Origin: Methanobacteriota archaeon
Lineage (GTDB): Archaea; Halobacteriota; Methanomicrobia; Methanomicrobiales; Methanospirillaceae
Length of the DNA: 51,129 nucleotides
Direction: 5' to 3'
NCBI GenBank assembly: GCA_029547145.1
Contig: JAKPPV010000030.1
Coordinates: 1-51,129 of the forward strand
Made by a program: the position numbers and the translations under genes. The notes under the pieces are model-generated. The model saw only the letters and a list, made by a program, of their open reading frames with translations. It made no database searches and had not been told where the DNA came from. This document shows positions 43,116-50,905 of this stretch, piece by piece. Position 1 is the first letter of the stretch. Each line of letters begins with the position of its first letter.

Positions 43116-43147
43116 ACCACCGCCCGTTCTCCATCGAGAGCCCGGTG

Positions 43148-43157
43148 TCTTTTTACG
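43148..43157 (+). promoter_or_regulatory. TATA box for the secreted peptidase gene
   Basis: TCTTTTTACG is about 28 bp upstream of GTG 43180, giving a leaderless mRNA with a GTG start. Confidence 0.5.
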
Positions 43158-43179
43158 TGCCGGGTTCGCAACCTCCTCT

Positions 43180-45195
43180 GTGGCACGCCCGTCCGTACAT
43201 CCGCTCATCGTCATCTTTCTCGTCATCTCTCTCCTGCTCCCTGCTACGGCCGATGCAGGCGCGCAGGACAGTTACGGGATCATGCATCCGTCTCCTGGGC
43301 AACTGAAGGCCTGGAACGATGCGTACAACCGCGCCCCGCCGGTGGTCGTCTCCGAGCGGGCCAAGACCAGGGCGAACGGATCGGCGAACGGGTCGGTGAA
43401 CCTGCTCCCCTACCTCGACTACGTCCCGGTCGAGCGAGACCAGGGGCGGGCCGGCAACTGCTGGGCGTGGGCCGGGACGGGCGTGATGGAGATCGCGCAC
43501 GCCGTCCAGGACGGTGTCCGCGACCGTCTTTCAATCGAGTACCTGGACGCGAACTATCGTTCCACCTCCCCGGAGGTCCGGTGGGCCGGCGATGGGGGGA
43601 TGCTCGATGACTTTACCTCGTTTTACGCACGGACCGGCATCGCGGTCCCCTGGTCGAACCGGAACGCGCACTACCAGGACGGGGTCGAGTGGTGCGCGGA
43701 GAACGGCCGCTCGCTCGTTCCTGTCTACGCGATCGGGACCGAGCCGCACCACCGGGTGCAGTCGATCTCGCCCGAGCGGATCCCCACGCGCCACCTGGGG
43801 CAGTCTCAGGCGATCGCGGCGGTCAAGTCGGTCCTGGATGACGGACGCGCCGTCTGGTTCGCGTTCTACCTGCCGAACCGCACCGCCTGGAGAGCCTTCT
43901 TCAACCACTGGACTGATGGCTCCGAGGAAGGGCCCGCCTGGGATCCGGACCCATGGGTGAACACGGCGTGGGACGAGAGCGAGGGAGCGGGTCATGCCGT
44001 TGTCTGCGTCGGGTATAACGACACCGACCCGGACAACCGCTACTGGGTGATGCTCAACTCGTGGGGGACGACGAAGGGACGGCTCAACGGGCTCTTCCAC
44101 CTCTCGATGGACCTGGACTACGATGCGACGGTCCACCTCTTCGACGAGGACTGCGCCGCGATGCTCTGGATGACCGAACGGGTCGATTTCGCACCGTCCC
44201 CGGCGGGGACGCCGCGGGCGATCGACGCCCTTCCGTGCACGATCACGGCACCCGGCGAGTACTACCTATCCCGTGACTTTCCGTCCGTCGACGGTCCCCG
44301 TGGGATCGAGGTCCGTGCGTCCGATGTCGTCCTCGACGGCCGGAACCGCACGGTCGGGGCGGGCTCGTCCCTGGGACAGTACGGACTGCTCGCCTACCGT
44401 CCCGATACCGGACTCGGAAACGTGACGGTGAAAAACCTGGTCCTCTCGGGATGGGACGAGGGCGCCGCCTTCTACAACGTCACCGGGGGCCGGATGGAGC
44501 ACTCGGCGATCTCAGGTTCGGGCTTTGCCGGTCTCTCGCTCGACGGAGGGACCTCGGACTTCTCCGTGACCGGTTGTCGCCTGCTGGAGAACCGCGCCGG
44601 GCTCTTTCTCCGCGCATCGGACCGCAACGTGGTGACGGGGAACACCGTCGAGTCGAGCAACGGCGTGGGGATCTCCCTCTACTCGGCCGGAGGGAACCGG
44701 GTCACGGACAACCGGTTCTGCAACCCGACGAACGCGGTCATCTCCGGGGCGCTCCTCTCGAACCAGTGGAACACGACCCGGGTGAGCAGGACGAACGTGG
44801 TCGGAGGGCCCTACTCGGGTGGGAACTACTGGGGTTCGCCGGACCGGCGGGGCTGGTCGGACGGGGCCTTCGACGCGGATCGCGACGGGATCGGGGACGA
44901 AGAGTACAATCTCTCCCGCGACGGCCTGAACGTGGATGCCTTTCCGCTGGTGGTCTACTCGATGCCGGCGCCGCTGCCGGTTCCCCCGGCGACGAACCGC
45001 CCGGGGGACCTCGATGGCGACCGTCTCTTCGAGGACGTGAACGGGAACGGACGGCTCGACTTCGCGGACGTGGTCCTTTTCTTCAACGCGCTGGATTGGA
45101 TGGCCGGAAACGAACCGGTCCAGTTCTTCGACTTCAACCGTAACCTGCGGATCGACTTCGGCGACGTGGTGAAACTCTTCGAAATGCTCGGATAA
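43180..45195 (+). CDS. Secreted papain-like cysteine peptidase with beta-helix and dockerin-like repeats
   Basis: The product is 671 aa. A signal peptide (PLIVIFLVISLLLPATADAG) is followed by a C1A peptidase: Gln88 and Cys94 in DQGRAGNCWAWAG, His near 271 in GAGHAVVCVGYN and Asn near 291 in VMLNSWG. From about 345 a right-handed beta-helix (NosD/CASH-like) has repeats such as NVTVKNLVLSG, LLENRAGLFLR, NVVTGNTVESSNGVGISL. The C-terminal two Ca-binding repeats, DVNGNGRLDFADVVLFFN and DFNRNLRIDFGDVVKLFEML, resemble dockerin type I. No membrane anchor. Expected to degrade or mature protein at the cell surface. Confidence 0.87.
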   Translation: MARPSVHPLIVIFLVISLLLPATADAGAQDSYGIMHPSPGQLKAWNDAYNRAPPVVVSERAKTRANGSANGSVNLLPYLDYVPVERDQGRAGNCWAWAGTGVMEIAHAVQDGVRDRLSIEYLDANYRSTSPEVRWAGDGGMLDDFTSFYARTGIAVPWSNRNAHYQDGVEWCAENGRSLVPVYAIGTEPHHRVQSISPERIPTRHLGQSQAIAAVKSVLDDGRAVWFAFYLPNRTAWRAFFNHWTDGSEEGPAWDPDPWVNTAWDESEGAGHAVVCVGYNDTDPDNRYWVMLNSWGTTKGRLNGLFHLSMDLDYDATVHLFDEDCAAMLWMTERVDFAPSPAGTPRAIDALPCTITAPGEYYLSRDFPSVDGPRGIEVRASDVVLDGRNRTVGAGSSLGQYGLLAYRPDTGLGNVTVKNLVLSGWDEGAAFYNVTGGRMEHSAISGSGFAGLSLDGGTSDFSVTGCRLLENRAGLFLRASDRNVVTGNTVESSNGVGISLYSAGGNRVTDNRFCNPTNAVISGALLSNQWNTTRVSRTNVVGGPYSGGNYWGSPDRRGWSDGAFDADRDGIGDEEYNLSRDGLNVDAFPLVVYSMPAPLPVPPATNRPGDLDGDRLFEDVNGNGRLDFADVVLFFNALDWMAGNEPVQFFDFNRNLRIDFGDVVKLFEMLG

Positions 45196-45224
45196 CGGGC
45201 CCCGATGACCCCTGGCGAGGAGAA

Positions 45225-45233
45225 TCTTTATCC
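45225..45233 (+). promoter_or_regulatory. TATA box for tRNA-Met
   Basis: TCTTTATCC about 36-44 bp upstream of the mature 5' end, giving a short leader for RNase P to remove. Confidence 0.45.
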
Positions 45234-45268
45234 GTTTTTCCCGCGTTCTTGTTATGCACATCGTGCGG

Positions 45269-45378
45269 GCTGCGGTGGCCTAGCCGGTTATGGCGCCAGA
45301 CTCATAGGGTTTCATTCGCGATGAGGCGCCGTTTCCTGAGACATCTGGAGATCGGGGGTTCGGATCCCCCCCGCAGCA
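45269..45378 (+). tRNA. tRNA-Met(CAT), elongator type, with a 36-nt intron at 37/38
   Basis: Acceptor stem GCTGCGG (45269-45275) pairs with CCGCAGC (45371-45377), discriminator A45378; CCA is not encoded. D arm 45278-45294; anticodon stem CCAGA (45296-45300) pairs TCTGG (45344-45348), anticodon CAT 45303-45305; T stem GGGGG/CCCCC with loop TTCGGAT. The intron is 45307-45342. A regular BHB motif is seen: CTCA (45301-45304) pairs with TGAG (45337-45340), flanked by 3-nt bulges TAG and ACA, each cut after the second base. Without intron the loop is CTCATAA. The elongator assignment rests on the anticodon stem; an Ile2 (CAT) identity is less likely. Confidence 0.92.
45307..45342 (+). other. BHB-type intron of tRNA-Met
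   Basis: 36 nt, starting GGG and ending GAC, bounded by the bulge-helix-bulge described for the tRNA. GG (45308-45309) and CC (45335-45336) extend the intron-side helix. The tRNA splicing endonuclease would cut here and RtcB, encoded at 32698-34140, would ligate. Confidence 0.85.
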
Positions 45379-45385
45379 TCAGCCC

Positions 45386-45392
45386 TTTTTTT
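45386..45392 (+). terminator. T7 terminator of tRNA-Met
   Basis: TTTTTTT starts 8 nt after the discriminator base. Confidence 0.6.
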
Positions 45393-45686
45393 CTTCGGCG
45401 ATCCCTGCACAACCTCCATTCCTTCTCCCCGGTCTTCCTGCCGGGCCCCGGAACTCCGACCGGACTGTTCGCACCCCACGGGAAAGGGGGTGCACCGATC
45501 TTCCCGGTGACGGGTCGTGACCGGTGCCCCGGGGTTCGAAGGGCTGTCGGATCCGGGTGTCTCCCGATGCGGACCGCCCCCGCACTGCCCCGGTACCATG
45601 CCGGGGTCGTTTCTGTCAGGCTGCCCGAACGCCTGTGTGCACGCGCCCTCCGGTAACGACGCGGGCAGAGGATGACGGTGCGCGTC
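45393..45686. other. GC-rich intergenic region without recognised gene
   Basis: About 290 bp downstream of the tRNA. Open frames on both strands are arginine- and proline-rich and have no ribosome binding sites. No repeat of the tRNA 3' end was found that would mark an integration site. Confidence 0.5.
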
Positions 45687-45878
45687 TCACCCGGAGAGGC
45701 GGACGGCCAGGTGGGCCTGGGTGAAGGCAAGCAGCAGAAGGCCGATGACGAAGACGCTGTCGAGCCAGGCGGCCGACGGGTACTCGGCGAGGTGGCGTTC
45801 CAGCGCGGCGACGCCGAAGAGGATGCCGACGATGCTGAGCACCATCCCCGCAAGGGTCATCTGACGGGCGGATACCAT
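45687..45878 (-). CDS. Small two-helix membrane protein, unknown
   Basis: From ATG 45878 the product is 63 aa: TLAGMVLSIVGILFGVAAL is helix 1, then ERHLAEYPSAAWLDS, then VFVIGLLLLAFTQAHLAVRL as helix 2. The hydrophobic layout is too ordered to be chance. The frame opens further to GTG 45947 but that part is charged and unlike a protein. No ribosome binding site is clear. No family recognised. Confidence 0.5.
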   Translation of the reverse strand: MVSARQMTLAGMVLSIVGILFGVAALERHLAEYPSAAWLDSVFVIGLLLLAFTQAHLAVRLSG

Positions 45879-46174
45879 GCAGGAGAGTCGTCGCGCGAAG
45901 GATTGAACGATGCGGTCGGGCGAACCCCGCTCCCGTACCCCTCCCACCCGTCCGTGGTGACCCCGTTCCCGGTGCAGGCAGACCGGGTCCGGTCACCGTT
46001 CCTGCCGCCGCCCGACCCGGCTTTCGCGACTCAGTTCGTCTGCCGGCGGACAGAACTTTGTCCTGTCTCCCGTTCGGTCCCCCTGTTCGCCCGCGCATGC
46101 CCGGCGATGGCGGTTCCGGGTCCCGTTCCATTCCTGGAGAAAAGAAGCAATTCCACCCCCTGCCGCACCGCCGG

Positions 46175-46191
46175 GCCCCCGTAGCGGGGGC
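46175..46191. repeat. Perfect hairpin GCCCCCG-TAG-CGGGGGC
   Basis: A 7-bp stem with 3-nt loop, upstream of the TATA-like TTTTATC (46213-46219) of the decarboxylase-like gene. It is placed outside the expected transcript and has no T run after it, so it is more likely an operator-like or chance element than a terminator. The rest of 45948-46254 holds no gene that I see. Confidence 0.35.
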
Positions 46192-46254
46192 ACGCTGCTA
46201 CAAATCCTTTTGTTTTATCTGGTCTCGACCTTACCATCTCTGTGAGAGAACTGT

Positions 46255-47073
46255 ATGTTCAGGTTTGACGAGACGAAGACCTACCGCATGCCCCCCCACT
46301 TCGGGGGGAACGATCCGGCTCCCCCGGGCATGGCCGTGTATAACCGGGATACGACAGGGCTGACGTTCACCTGCACCACGGAGGCGGACCGGCTCGAGCG
46401 CTTCATACCCGACTGCTTCGAACTCCTGCGACCGGATATCGTCTTCGGGTTCGGGCAGCTCCGCGAGATCGACTGGCTTGCCGGCGGTCATTACAACGTG
46501 GTCACGGCGGACGTGCCGGTCCGGTTCGTCGGGGAGCGGGACCGGATCGAGGGGAACTACAACCTCGTCACGTGGGAGAACCGGGCCACCCCGATTCTCG
46601 GGGGGAGGGAGGAGAACGGCGTACCGAAGGTGTATGCCGAGATCGAGGACCTGCATGCATGGCCGGCCGCGTACCTCGGCGGGCCCGACTACTTCACGAA
46701 CGCGAGCTACGACGGCAACACCTTCGTCCGGATGGAGATGCGAGACCCGAGACCGGTAAAAGGGGAGGAGTTCGCGGCGCTGCGGGCCTCGATGGCGAGC
46801 GTCAACCTCTTCGGGTGGCGGTACATCCCGAACGTGAGCGGCCCGGGGGCGGCGCTGAGCCAGCCCATCCTCTATCCCCAGGGCTTCGAGCTCGGTGCCG
46901 CCTGGAAGGGGACCGGGGCGATCGAGTGGATCAGGCTGGCGCCCTGGCAGAACCCGACGCAGTTCCACATCATCAATGCACTCGCCGACCTCCCCATCCT
47001 GGGGATGGGCTCGGTGATGCTGACGAAGGGGACCGCCGTCCTGAAGCCGAGCCAGGGCCGGGTGCTGGAGTGA
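46255..47073 (+). CDS. Acetoacetate decarboxylase-family protein
   Basis: The product is 272 aa. The family core GGREENGVPKVYAEIEDL places a Lys near residue 125 where acetoacetate decarboxylase has its Schiff-base Lys in PKK; the second Lys, which lowers the pKa of the first, is Val here. GNYNLVTWENRATPILGG before it and NLFGWRYIPNVSG after it fit the ADC fold. It may be a decarboxylase with altered chemistry or a family member of aldolase/cyclase type. TTTTATC at 46213-46219 is the promoter. The SDR gene follows 123 bp downstream. Confidence 0.75.
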   Translation: MFRFDETKTYRMPPHFGGNDPAPPGMAVYNRDTTGLTFTCTTEADRLERFIPDCFELLRPDIVFGFGQLREIDWLAGGHYNVVTADVPVRFVGERDRIEGNYNLVTWENRATPILGGREENGVPKVYAEIEDLHAWPAAYLGGPDYFTNASYDGNTFVRMEMRDPRPVKGEEFAALRASMASVNLFGWRYIPNVSGPGAALSQPILYPQGFELGAAWKGTGAIEWIRLAPWQNPTQFHIINALADLPILGMGSVMLTKGTAVLKPSQGRVLE

Positions 47074-47196
47074 GCGGCGCCCCGCCGGGCCGGATTGTAT
47101 CGGGGTTCAGGCACGGTCCGACGACGGGCCGGGCGGCACCGCATGGGGGGCTGCCGGTCCAATCGGGCATGAACGGGTGAATACCGGAGAGTGAAC

Positions 47197-48033
47197 ATGA
47201 AGGAGAACGATTACTACCAGGAGAAGACCTGCATCGTCACGGGAGGGAACTCGGGCATCGGGTACGCCCTCTGCGAGGAACTGTTGCGCCGCGGTGCGAA
47301 CGTCTACATGGCCGGGCGTGACCCGTCGAAGGTGGCCGCGGCGGCCAGAGCGCTCGGTGACCACGGTGAGCGGTTGCGGACCCTCATCGTGGACGTCACG
47401 AAGCAGGACCAGGTGCAGCGGGCGATCGAGGGTGCGGCCGGAGAGGCGGGCCAGCTCGACCTGCTCTTCAATAACGCGGGCATCGGCGGGACGATCCAGT
47501 ATGAGAAGGCGACCCTCGAGGACTGGAAGACGATCATCGATACCAATGTCTGGAGCGTGATCTACGGGGTGCACGCGGCGGTGCCGATCATGCTCCGCCA
47601 GGGCGCCGGCCACATCGTGAATACCAGCTCGATCGCCGGTATCGTCCCTCCCCCGATGCAGGCCCTCTATTCGCTGACGAAGTTCGGGGTCACCGGTCTC
47701 ACCGAGTGCCTGCGGTACGAGTACGCGGAGAAGGGGATCCGGTTCTCGACGATCTGCCCGGCGAACATCGCGACGCCGATCTTCAAGAAGTCCATCGATG
47801 GCACGGTACACGAGCAGTTGGGAATCCCCGACGACGCGTACCCTGTTGAGAAGGCGGTAAACGAGATCCTGGACAAGGTGGCCGCCGGGGCGGGGATCAT
47901 CGTCGTGCCGGAGAAACCCTGGACCTCCATGTGGAGGAAGTACTGGGCCGGAGACCCGGAGATTGAGGAGTTCCTCCTGAAGATGGCGCATGATCGCCGG
48001 GAGTCGTTCGAGACCAAGGGGACGTATTACTGA
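47197..48033 (+). CDS. Short-chain dehydrogenase/reductase
   Basis: The product is 278 aa from ATG 47197, with GGAG 8 nt upstream; GTG 47191 lacks spacing. Cofactor motif TGGNSGIG (residues 15-22), NNAGIGG, catalytic Ser in NTSSIAG and Tyr/Lys in LYSLTKFG (about 157-163) are classical. YMAGRD after strand 2 suggests NADP(H). The substrate is unknown; pairing with the ADC-like gene suggests a ketone or oxo-acid. Confidence 0.88.
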   Translation: MKENDYYQEKTCIVTGGNSGIGYALCEELLRRGANVYMAGRDPSKVAAAARALGDHGERLRTLIVDVTKQDQVQRAIEGAAGEAGQLDLLFNNAGIGGTIQYEKATLEDWKTIIDTNVWSVIYGVHAAVPIMLRQGAGHIVNTSSIAGIVPPPMQALYSLTKFGVTGLTECLRYEYAEKGIRFSTICPANIATPIFKKSIDGTVHEQLGIPDDAYPVEKAVNEILDKVAAGAGIIVVPEKPWTSMWRKYWAGDPEIEEFLLKMAHDRRESFETKGTYY

Positions 48034-48490
48034 GTGAGGACGGAGGGGGTGCAGGTCTCCTGCCGGATGAGCGCCATCGCATGCCGGCGGGCCTCTCCAC
48101 TCCGCACCACCTCCCGGTCCGGATGCCCTTGCCCGTCGTCCTCCGAAAGGATGCCCGGAGGTCCGTCGGAGCAGTCTTCCGGATGCGTTCCCGATGCCGG
48201 GTTGCCAGATCAACGCGCCCTCTCCTCCGTCTCCCGCCCATCCCGTTCCGGTGGTCGGATGCGCTGGAAAGATTGAATCCGGGTTCGAATCAGGATGTCT
48301 TCCAGCGTGCGGAAGATCGTCGTCCGCGTGGGGGAGCCCTGGATCGGGATGCGCAGGTGATGGTCCAGTGTGGCGACAGCGGGATCGAGGCATTGATTCG
48401 GTCGAATTGACGAACCCTTGGTGCAGGTACTGCCTCTGGGTTGAGGAACCATGAGGGCTAGCCTGCATGGTATATCGATCTGTCATTTTT

Positions 48491-48511
48491 CCTCGGATCA
48501 GCGATCCGAGG
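48491..48511. repeat. Perfect 9-bp hairpin CCTCGGATC-AGC-GATCCGAGG
   Basis: Nine paired bases with a 3-nt loop; an outer TTT and AAA pair further with one bulged G. It is not followed by a T run in either direction, so terminator is unlikely. Such hairpins occur at ends of IS200/IS605-type elements and in recombination sites; no transposase of that type is here. Confidence 0.45.
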
Positions 48512-48525
48512 GAAATCTGGGTCTG

Positions 48526-48649
48526 TGCAACATTAGCGGACTACCGAGTATCCTGACGTCATTGATAAAATTGATCGATACATGGATGAAGGTGAGCCTG
48601 TGCTTGGATCAATTCTCTGTACATTACTGTTAAGGCCGAGATTGTTGCA
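48526..48649. repeat. Imperfect inverted ends TGCAACA ... TGTTGCA
   Basis: TGCAACATTAGCGG at 48526 and, on the other strand from 48649, TGCAACAATCTCGG share 10 of 14 positions and face each other over about 124 bp. This could be a small MITE-like relic; no target duplication was identified. Confidence 0.25.
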
Positions 48650-48693
48650 TTAACCTTTTCCGAATCCGAGATTTTTCATGAATCCTCGAAGAA

Positions 48694-48706
48694 GGTACTT
48701 ATATAC
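48694..48706 (+). promoter_or_regulatory. TATA box of the ATPase gene
   Basis: TACTTATATACC ends 23 bp before ATG 48729, giving a leaderless transcript starting in the operator array. Confidence 0.65.
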
Positions 48707-48736
48707 CTAATCCAGATTAGTACTAATCATGATTAG
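48707..48736. promoter_or_regulatory. Tandem palindromic operator over the ATPase gene start
   Basis: Two copies of CTAATC-NN-GATTAG (NN is CA, then AT) separated by TA fill 48707-48736, so four half-sites alternate without error. The inner part forms another palindrome, ATTAGTACTAAT (48716-48727). The array begins at the edge of the TATA box, covers the predicted transcript start and includes the ATG at 48729. Chance occurrence of four exact 6-bp half-sites in this arrangement is very low. A protein bound here would block both initiation and early translation. Confidence 0.8.
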
Positions 48737-50078
48737 GGATTTTGTGGACCGGGAGAGTGAGCTCAGACTCCTGGAGGAGGAATGGGAAAAACCTGGAGGA
48801 AGGATGATCATCCTCTATGGTCGGAGGAGAATCGGAAAGACCCGGCTGATCGGAGAGTTTATCAGAGACAAACCGGGAGTCCTCTATTTTGCCGAAGATA
48901 CGTCGCCGTCATTGCAGATGCGTCAGCTCCAGGCGGCCTGCGCCGCATTCCTCAATGATTCGCTCATGGCATCCCTGGAGATCGGTTCATGGGAACAGCT
49001 CTTCACGTACCTTGCCAAACATCCCCCTGACAGCAGGGGATATCTCGTGATCGATGAATTCACCTACCTTGCCAAGAATGATCCCTCGATCCTTTCTGCA
49101 CTGCAAAAGACCTGGGACACGGACCTGGCCGGGTCTCCCTGGTGCATTCTCCTCTGCGGATCGATGCTCGGGCTTATGAGTGATCTCGCTCTCTCCTCGA
49201 CATCTCCAATCTATGGAAGAAGAACTCGTGATATGCTCCTTGAGGCCCTCCAGTTCTCCGATGCCCGGCAGTTCCTGTCCGTCCCGCCCATCGATGCACT
49301 CAAGATCTATCTTTCCATTGGTGGAGTTCCCGAATATCTTCTGAAGGCCGGGGATTATGAGACATTTTCCGATTTTACAACCCGGGAATTTTTTAACCGT
49401 TATGGGTATTTTTACCGGGAGCCGTATTTCATCCTCTCACAGGAGTTCCGTGAGCTGAAGATGTACCAGTCAATCCTGCAGGCGATCGCGTATGGAAACA
49501 CCTCTCCTGCACCCATCGCTCAGTTCTGTGGACTTGATTCCCGCCACCTCTATCCGTACCTGGAAAGCATGATCCGTCTTGGGATCATCGAGCGGGAACT
49601 TCCAGTCCTGGTGAACACAAGGAAGGGAGTCTATCGGATCAAAGACCGGCTTTTCAATTTCTGGTATAATTTTGTCTTCCCCAAGCGGCAGTCTATCGAG
49701 CTGAACCAGGTCTCAATTCCCGCTGAAGATTATGACCACTACTTTGGCCCCCAGTTTGAGGTCTTCGTCCGGTCCGAAGTGATACCGAAGCTGTTTCCTG
49801 AGTATACGATTGGACGTTGGTGGTATGGCGAGGAGGAGATCGATATCGTCGGATACGATGATCGGTCTGGAACCATTCTCTTCGGGGAGTGCAAATGGAG
49901 CGTCCTTACCCGCAACGAATCGCAAAAGATCCTGGCCTCCCTGAAAACGAAATCATCGCATGTCAGACATTCCCGATATACGGAAGAAAAATTTCTGCTC
50001 GTGGCCAGAAAGATCGAGGGAAAGGAGGCACTTCGAAAAGAAGGGTATGTGCTTCTTGATCTTGATGATATACTGTAA
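48729..50078 (+). CDS. Archaeal P-loop ATPase with winged helix and DUF234 PD-(D/E)XK-like domain
   Basis: The product is 449 aa. N-terminal ATPase: GRRRIGKTRL (31-40) is Walker A, GYLVIDEF (104-111) Walker B, ILLCGSM (140-146) a sensor strand. Residues about 246-305 (ILQAIAYGNTSPAPIAQF, LYPYLESMIRLGIIE, KGVYRIKD) look like a winged helix. The DUF234 end has GEEEIDIVGY (Asp372) and FGECKW (Glu387, Lys389), the ID...ExK pattern of PD-(D/E)XK nucleases. The family is widespread in archaea with unknown function, suspected in mobile elements. Base composition is lower in GC than most of the window. The gene stops 2 bp before the IS1595 element. Confidence 0.85.
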   Translation: MIRDFVDRESELRLLEEEWEKPGGRMIILYGRRRIGKTRLIGEFIRDKPGVLYFAEDTSPSLQMRQLQAACAAFLNDSLMASLEIGSWEQLFTYLAKHPPDSRGYLVIDEFTYLAKNDPSILSALQKTWDTDLAGSPWCILLCGSMLGLMSDLALSSTSPIYGRRTRDMLLEALQFSDARQFLSVPPIDALKIYLSIGGVPEYLLKAGDYETFSDFTTREFFNRYGYFYREPYFILSQEFRELKMYQSILQAIAYGNTSPAPIAQFCGLDSRHLYPYLESMIRLGIIERELPVLVNTRKGVYRIKDRLFNFWYNFVFPKRQSIELNQVSIPAEDYDHYFGPQFEVFVRSEVIPKLFPEYTIGRWWYGEEEIDIVGYDDRSGTILFGECKWSVLTRNESQKILASLKTKSSHVRHSRYTEEKFLLVARKIEGKEALRKEGYVLLDLDDIL

Positions 50079-50079
50079 A

Positions 50080-50905
50080 GGGTATAGTGGCAAACTAGCC
50101 CCTAACTTCCTTCTCCAATTTATCACTCTTCTTTCTATGATTATACCGCCAAACGTATTCACCTAAATACAAGAATAATTTATCTCGCCGAATATATCCT
50201 TTCGCAGCGAGTTTTCGTTTCAGATATCCCCAGAATCCTTCCAGTCCGTTGATATGATTTCTCCTTCCATCGCTGTACTCCCTGTCCCCGTGATTGACGA
50301 GCCGATGAACGAATCCTTTCGCTGCAAGACCGGTATAGGCTCGCCAGGTATCCGAACAGACGACCGATCCCACCGTCACCTTGCTGGAGATGAGAGAAAG
50401 AAGGGTCGCAGCGTCAACATTCTCAACGATCTCCGCCCAGACCTGACCATTGCGGCAGAAAATCCCAAAGACGGGCTGTTTCCTGGTCCCCCGTCCTCGT
50501 TGGGTCCCGGTGTCACGAAGTACTTTCCGTTTGTTTTTCCAATGGTCCCCAACGTATGTTTCATCGACCTCAACCGTTCCTGAGAAGATTTCCGGGACAT
50601 CGTGTAAGAGAACGCTCCGAATCCACGTCAATGCTCGAAGAACTCGCTTTCGTTCAATCCCGGTTCTCTGGGCAATCTTCTCGGAACTCCATTCGAGAAA
50701 AAACCAGGTGATGATCGCTTTCCATTGATCTCTGGTCAGGTAGAGAGGCAACCGATGAGGATGAAAGTCATACGGACACAGCGAGCATCATCGTTTGCCC
50801 GTGCTCATGCGATACAGCTTCTCGCAGTGACAGCGCGGGCATACAATCCTGGTCATGAACCCCTCCAAGGTGTTAGGAGTTGGGAGTTAAAATGACACTA
50901 TACCC
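50080..50905 (-). mobile_element. IS1595-family insertion sequence, 826 bp
   Basis: Ends are GGGTATAGTG (50080-50089) and CACTATACCC (50896-50905), with less exact pairing further in. The single transposase gene reads on the minus strand. IS1595 normally makes an 8-bp target duplication; flanks here (ACTGTAAA and TCTCGAAT) do not match, so the two sides were probably not contiguous before, for example after deletion or recombination between copies. Confidence 0.8.
50095..50856 (-). pseudogene. IS1595-type transposase with in-frame TGA in its zinc ribbon
   Basis: ATG 50856 (GGAGG 6-7 nt upstream) opens MTRIVCPRCHCEKLYRM, then STGKR, a TGA at 50788-50790, and in the same frame CSLCPYDFHPHRLPLY, continuing into the DDE-like core: GTVEVDETYVGDHW, VCSDTWRAYTGL and NHINGLEGFWGYLKRKLAAK. 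The first Cys pair is thus cut from the second by one stop. A shorter product from TTG 50751 (218 aa) keeps the catalytic part without the DNA-binding ribbon. Probably inactive unless helped in trans by another copy. Confidence 0.8.

Larger units (their letters stand above)
48034..48706. other. Long intergenic region marking the start of a lower-GC mobile region
   Basis: About 670 bp without a convincing gene. The first 250 bp resemble the chromosome in GC; from about 48.3 kb the sequence becomes AT-richer like the ATPase gene. It holds a perfect hairpin at 48491-48511 and imperfect inverted TGCAACA/TGTTGCA ends at 48526 and 48649. Open frames of 60-115 codons overlap on both strands and look random. 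Confidence 0.5.

Noticed and set aside
46175-46191. GC hairpin as a transcription terminator
   Set aside because: No T run follows on either strand and no gene ends immediately before it.
48275-48300. GGGTTCGAATC resembling a tRNA T loop or integration remnant
   Set aside because: Stem bases do not pair and no match to the tRNA-Met 3' end exists.
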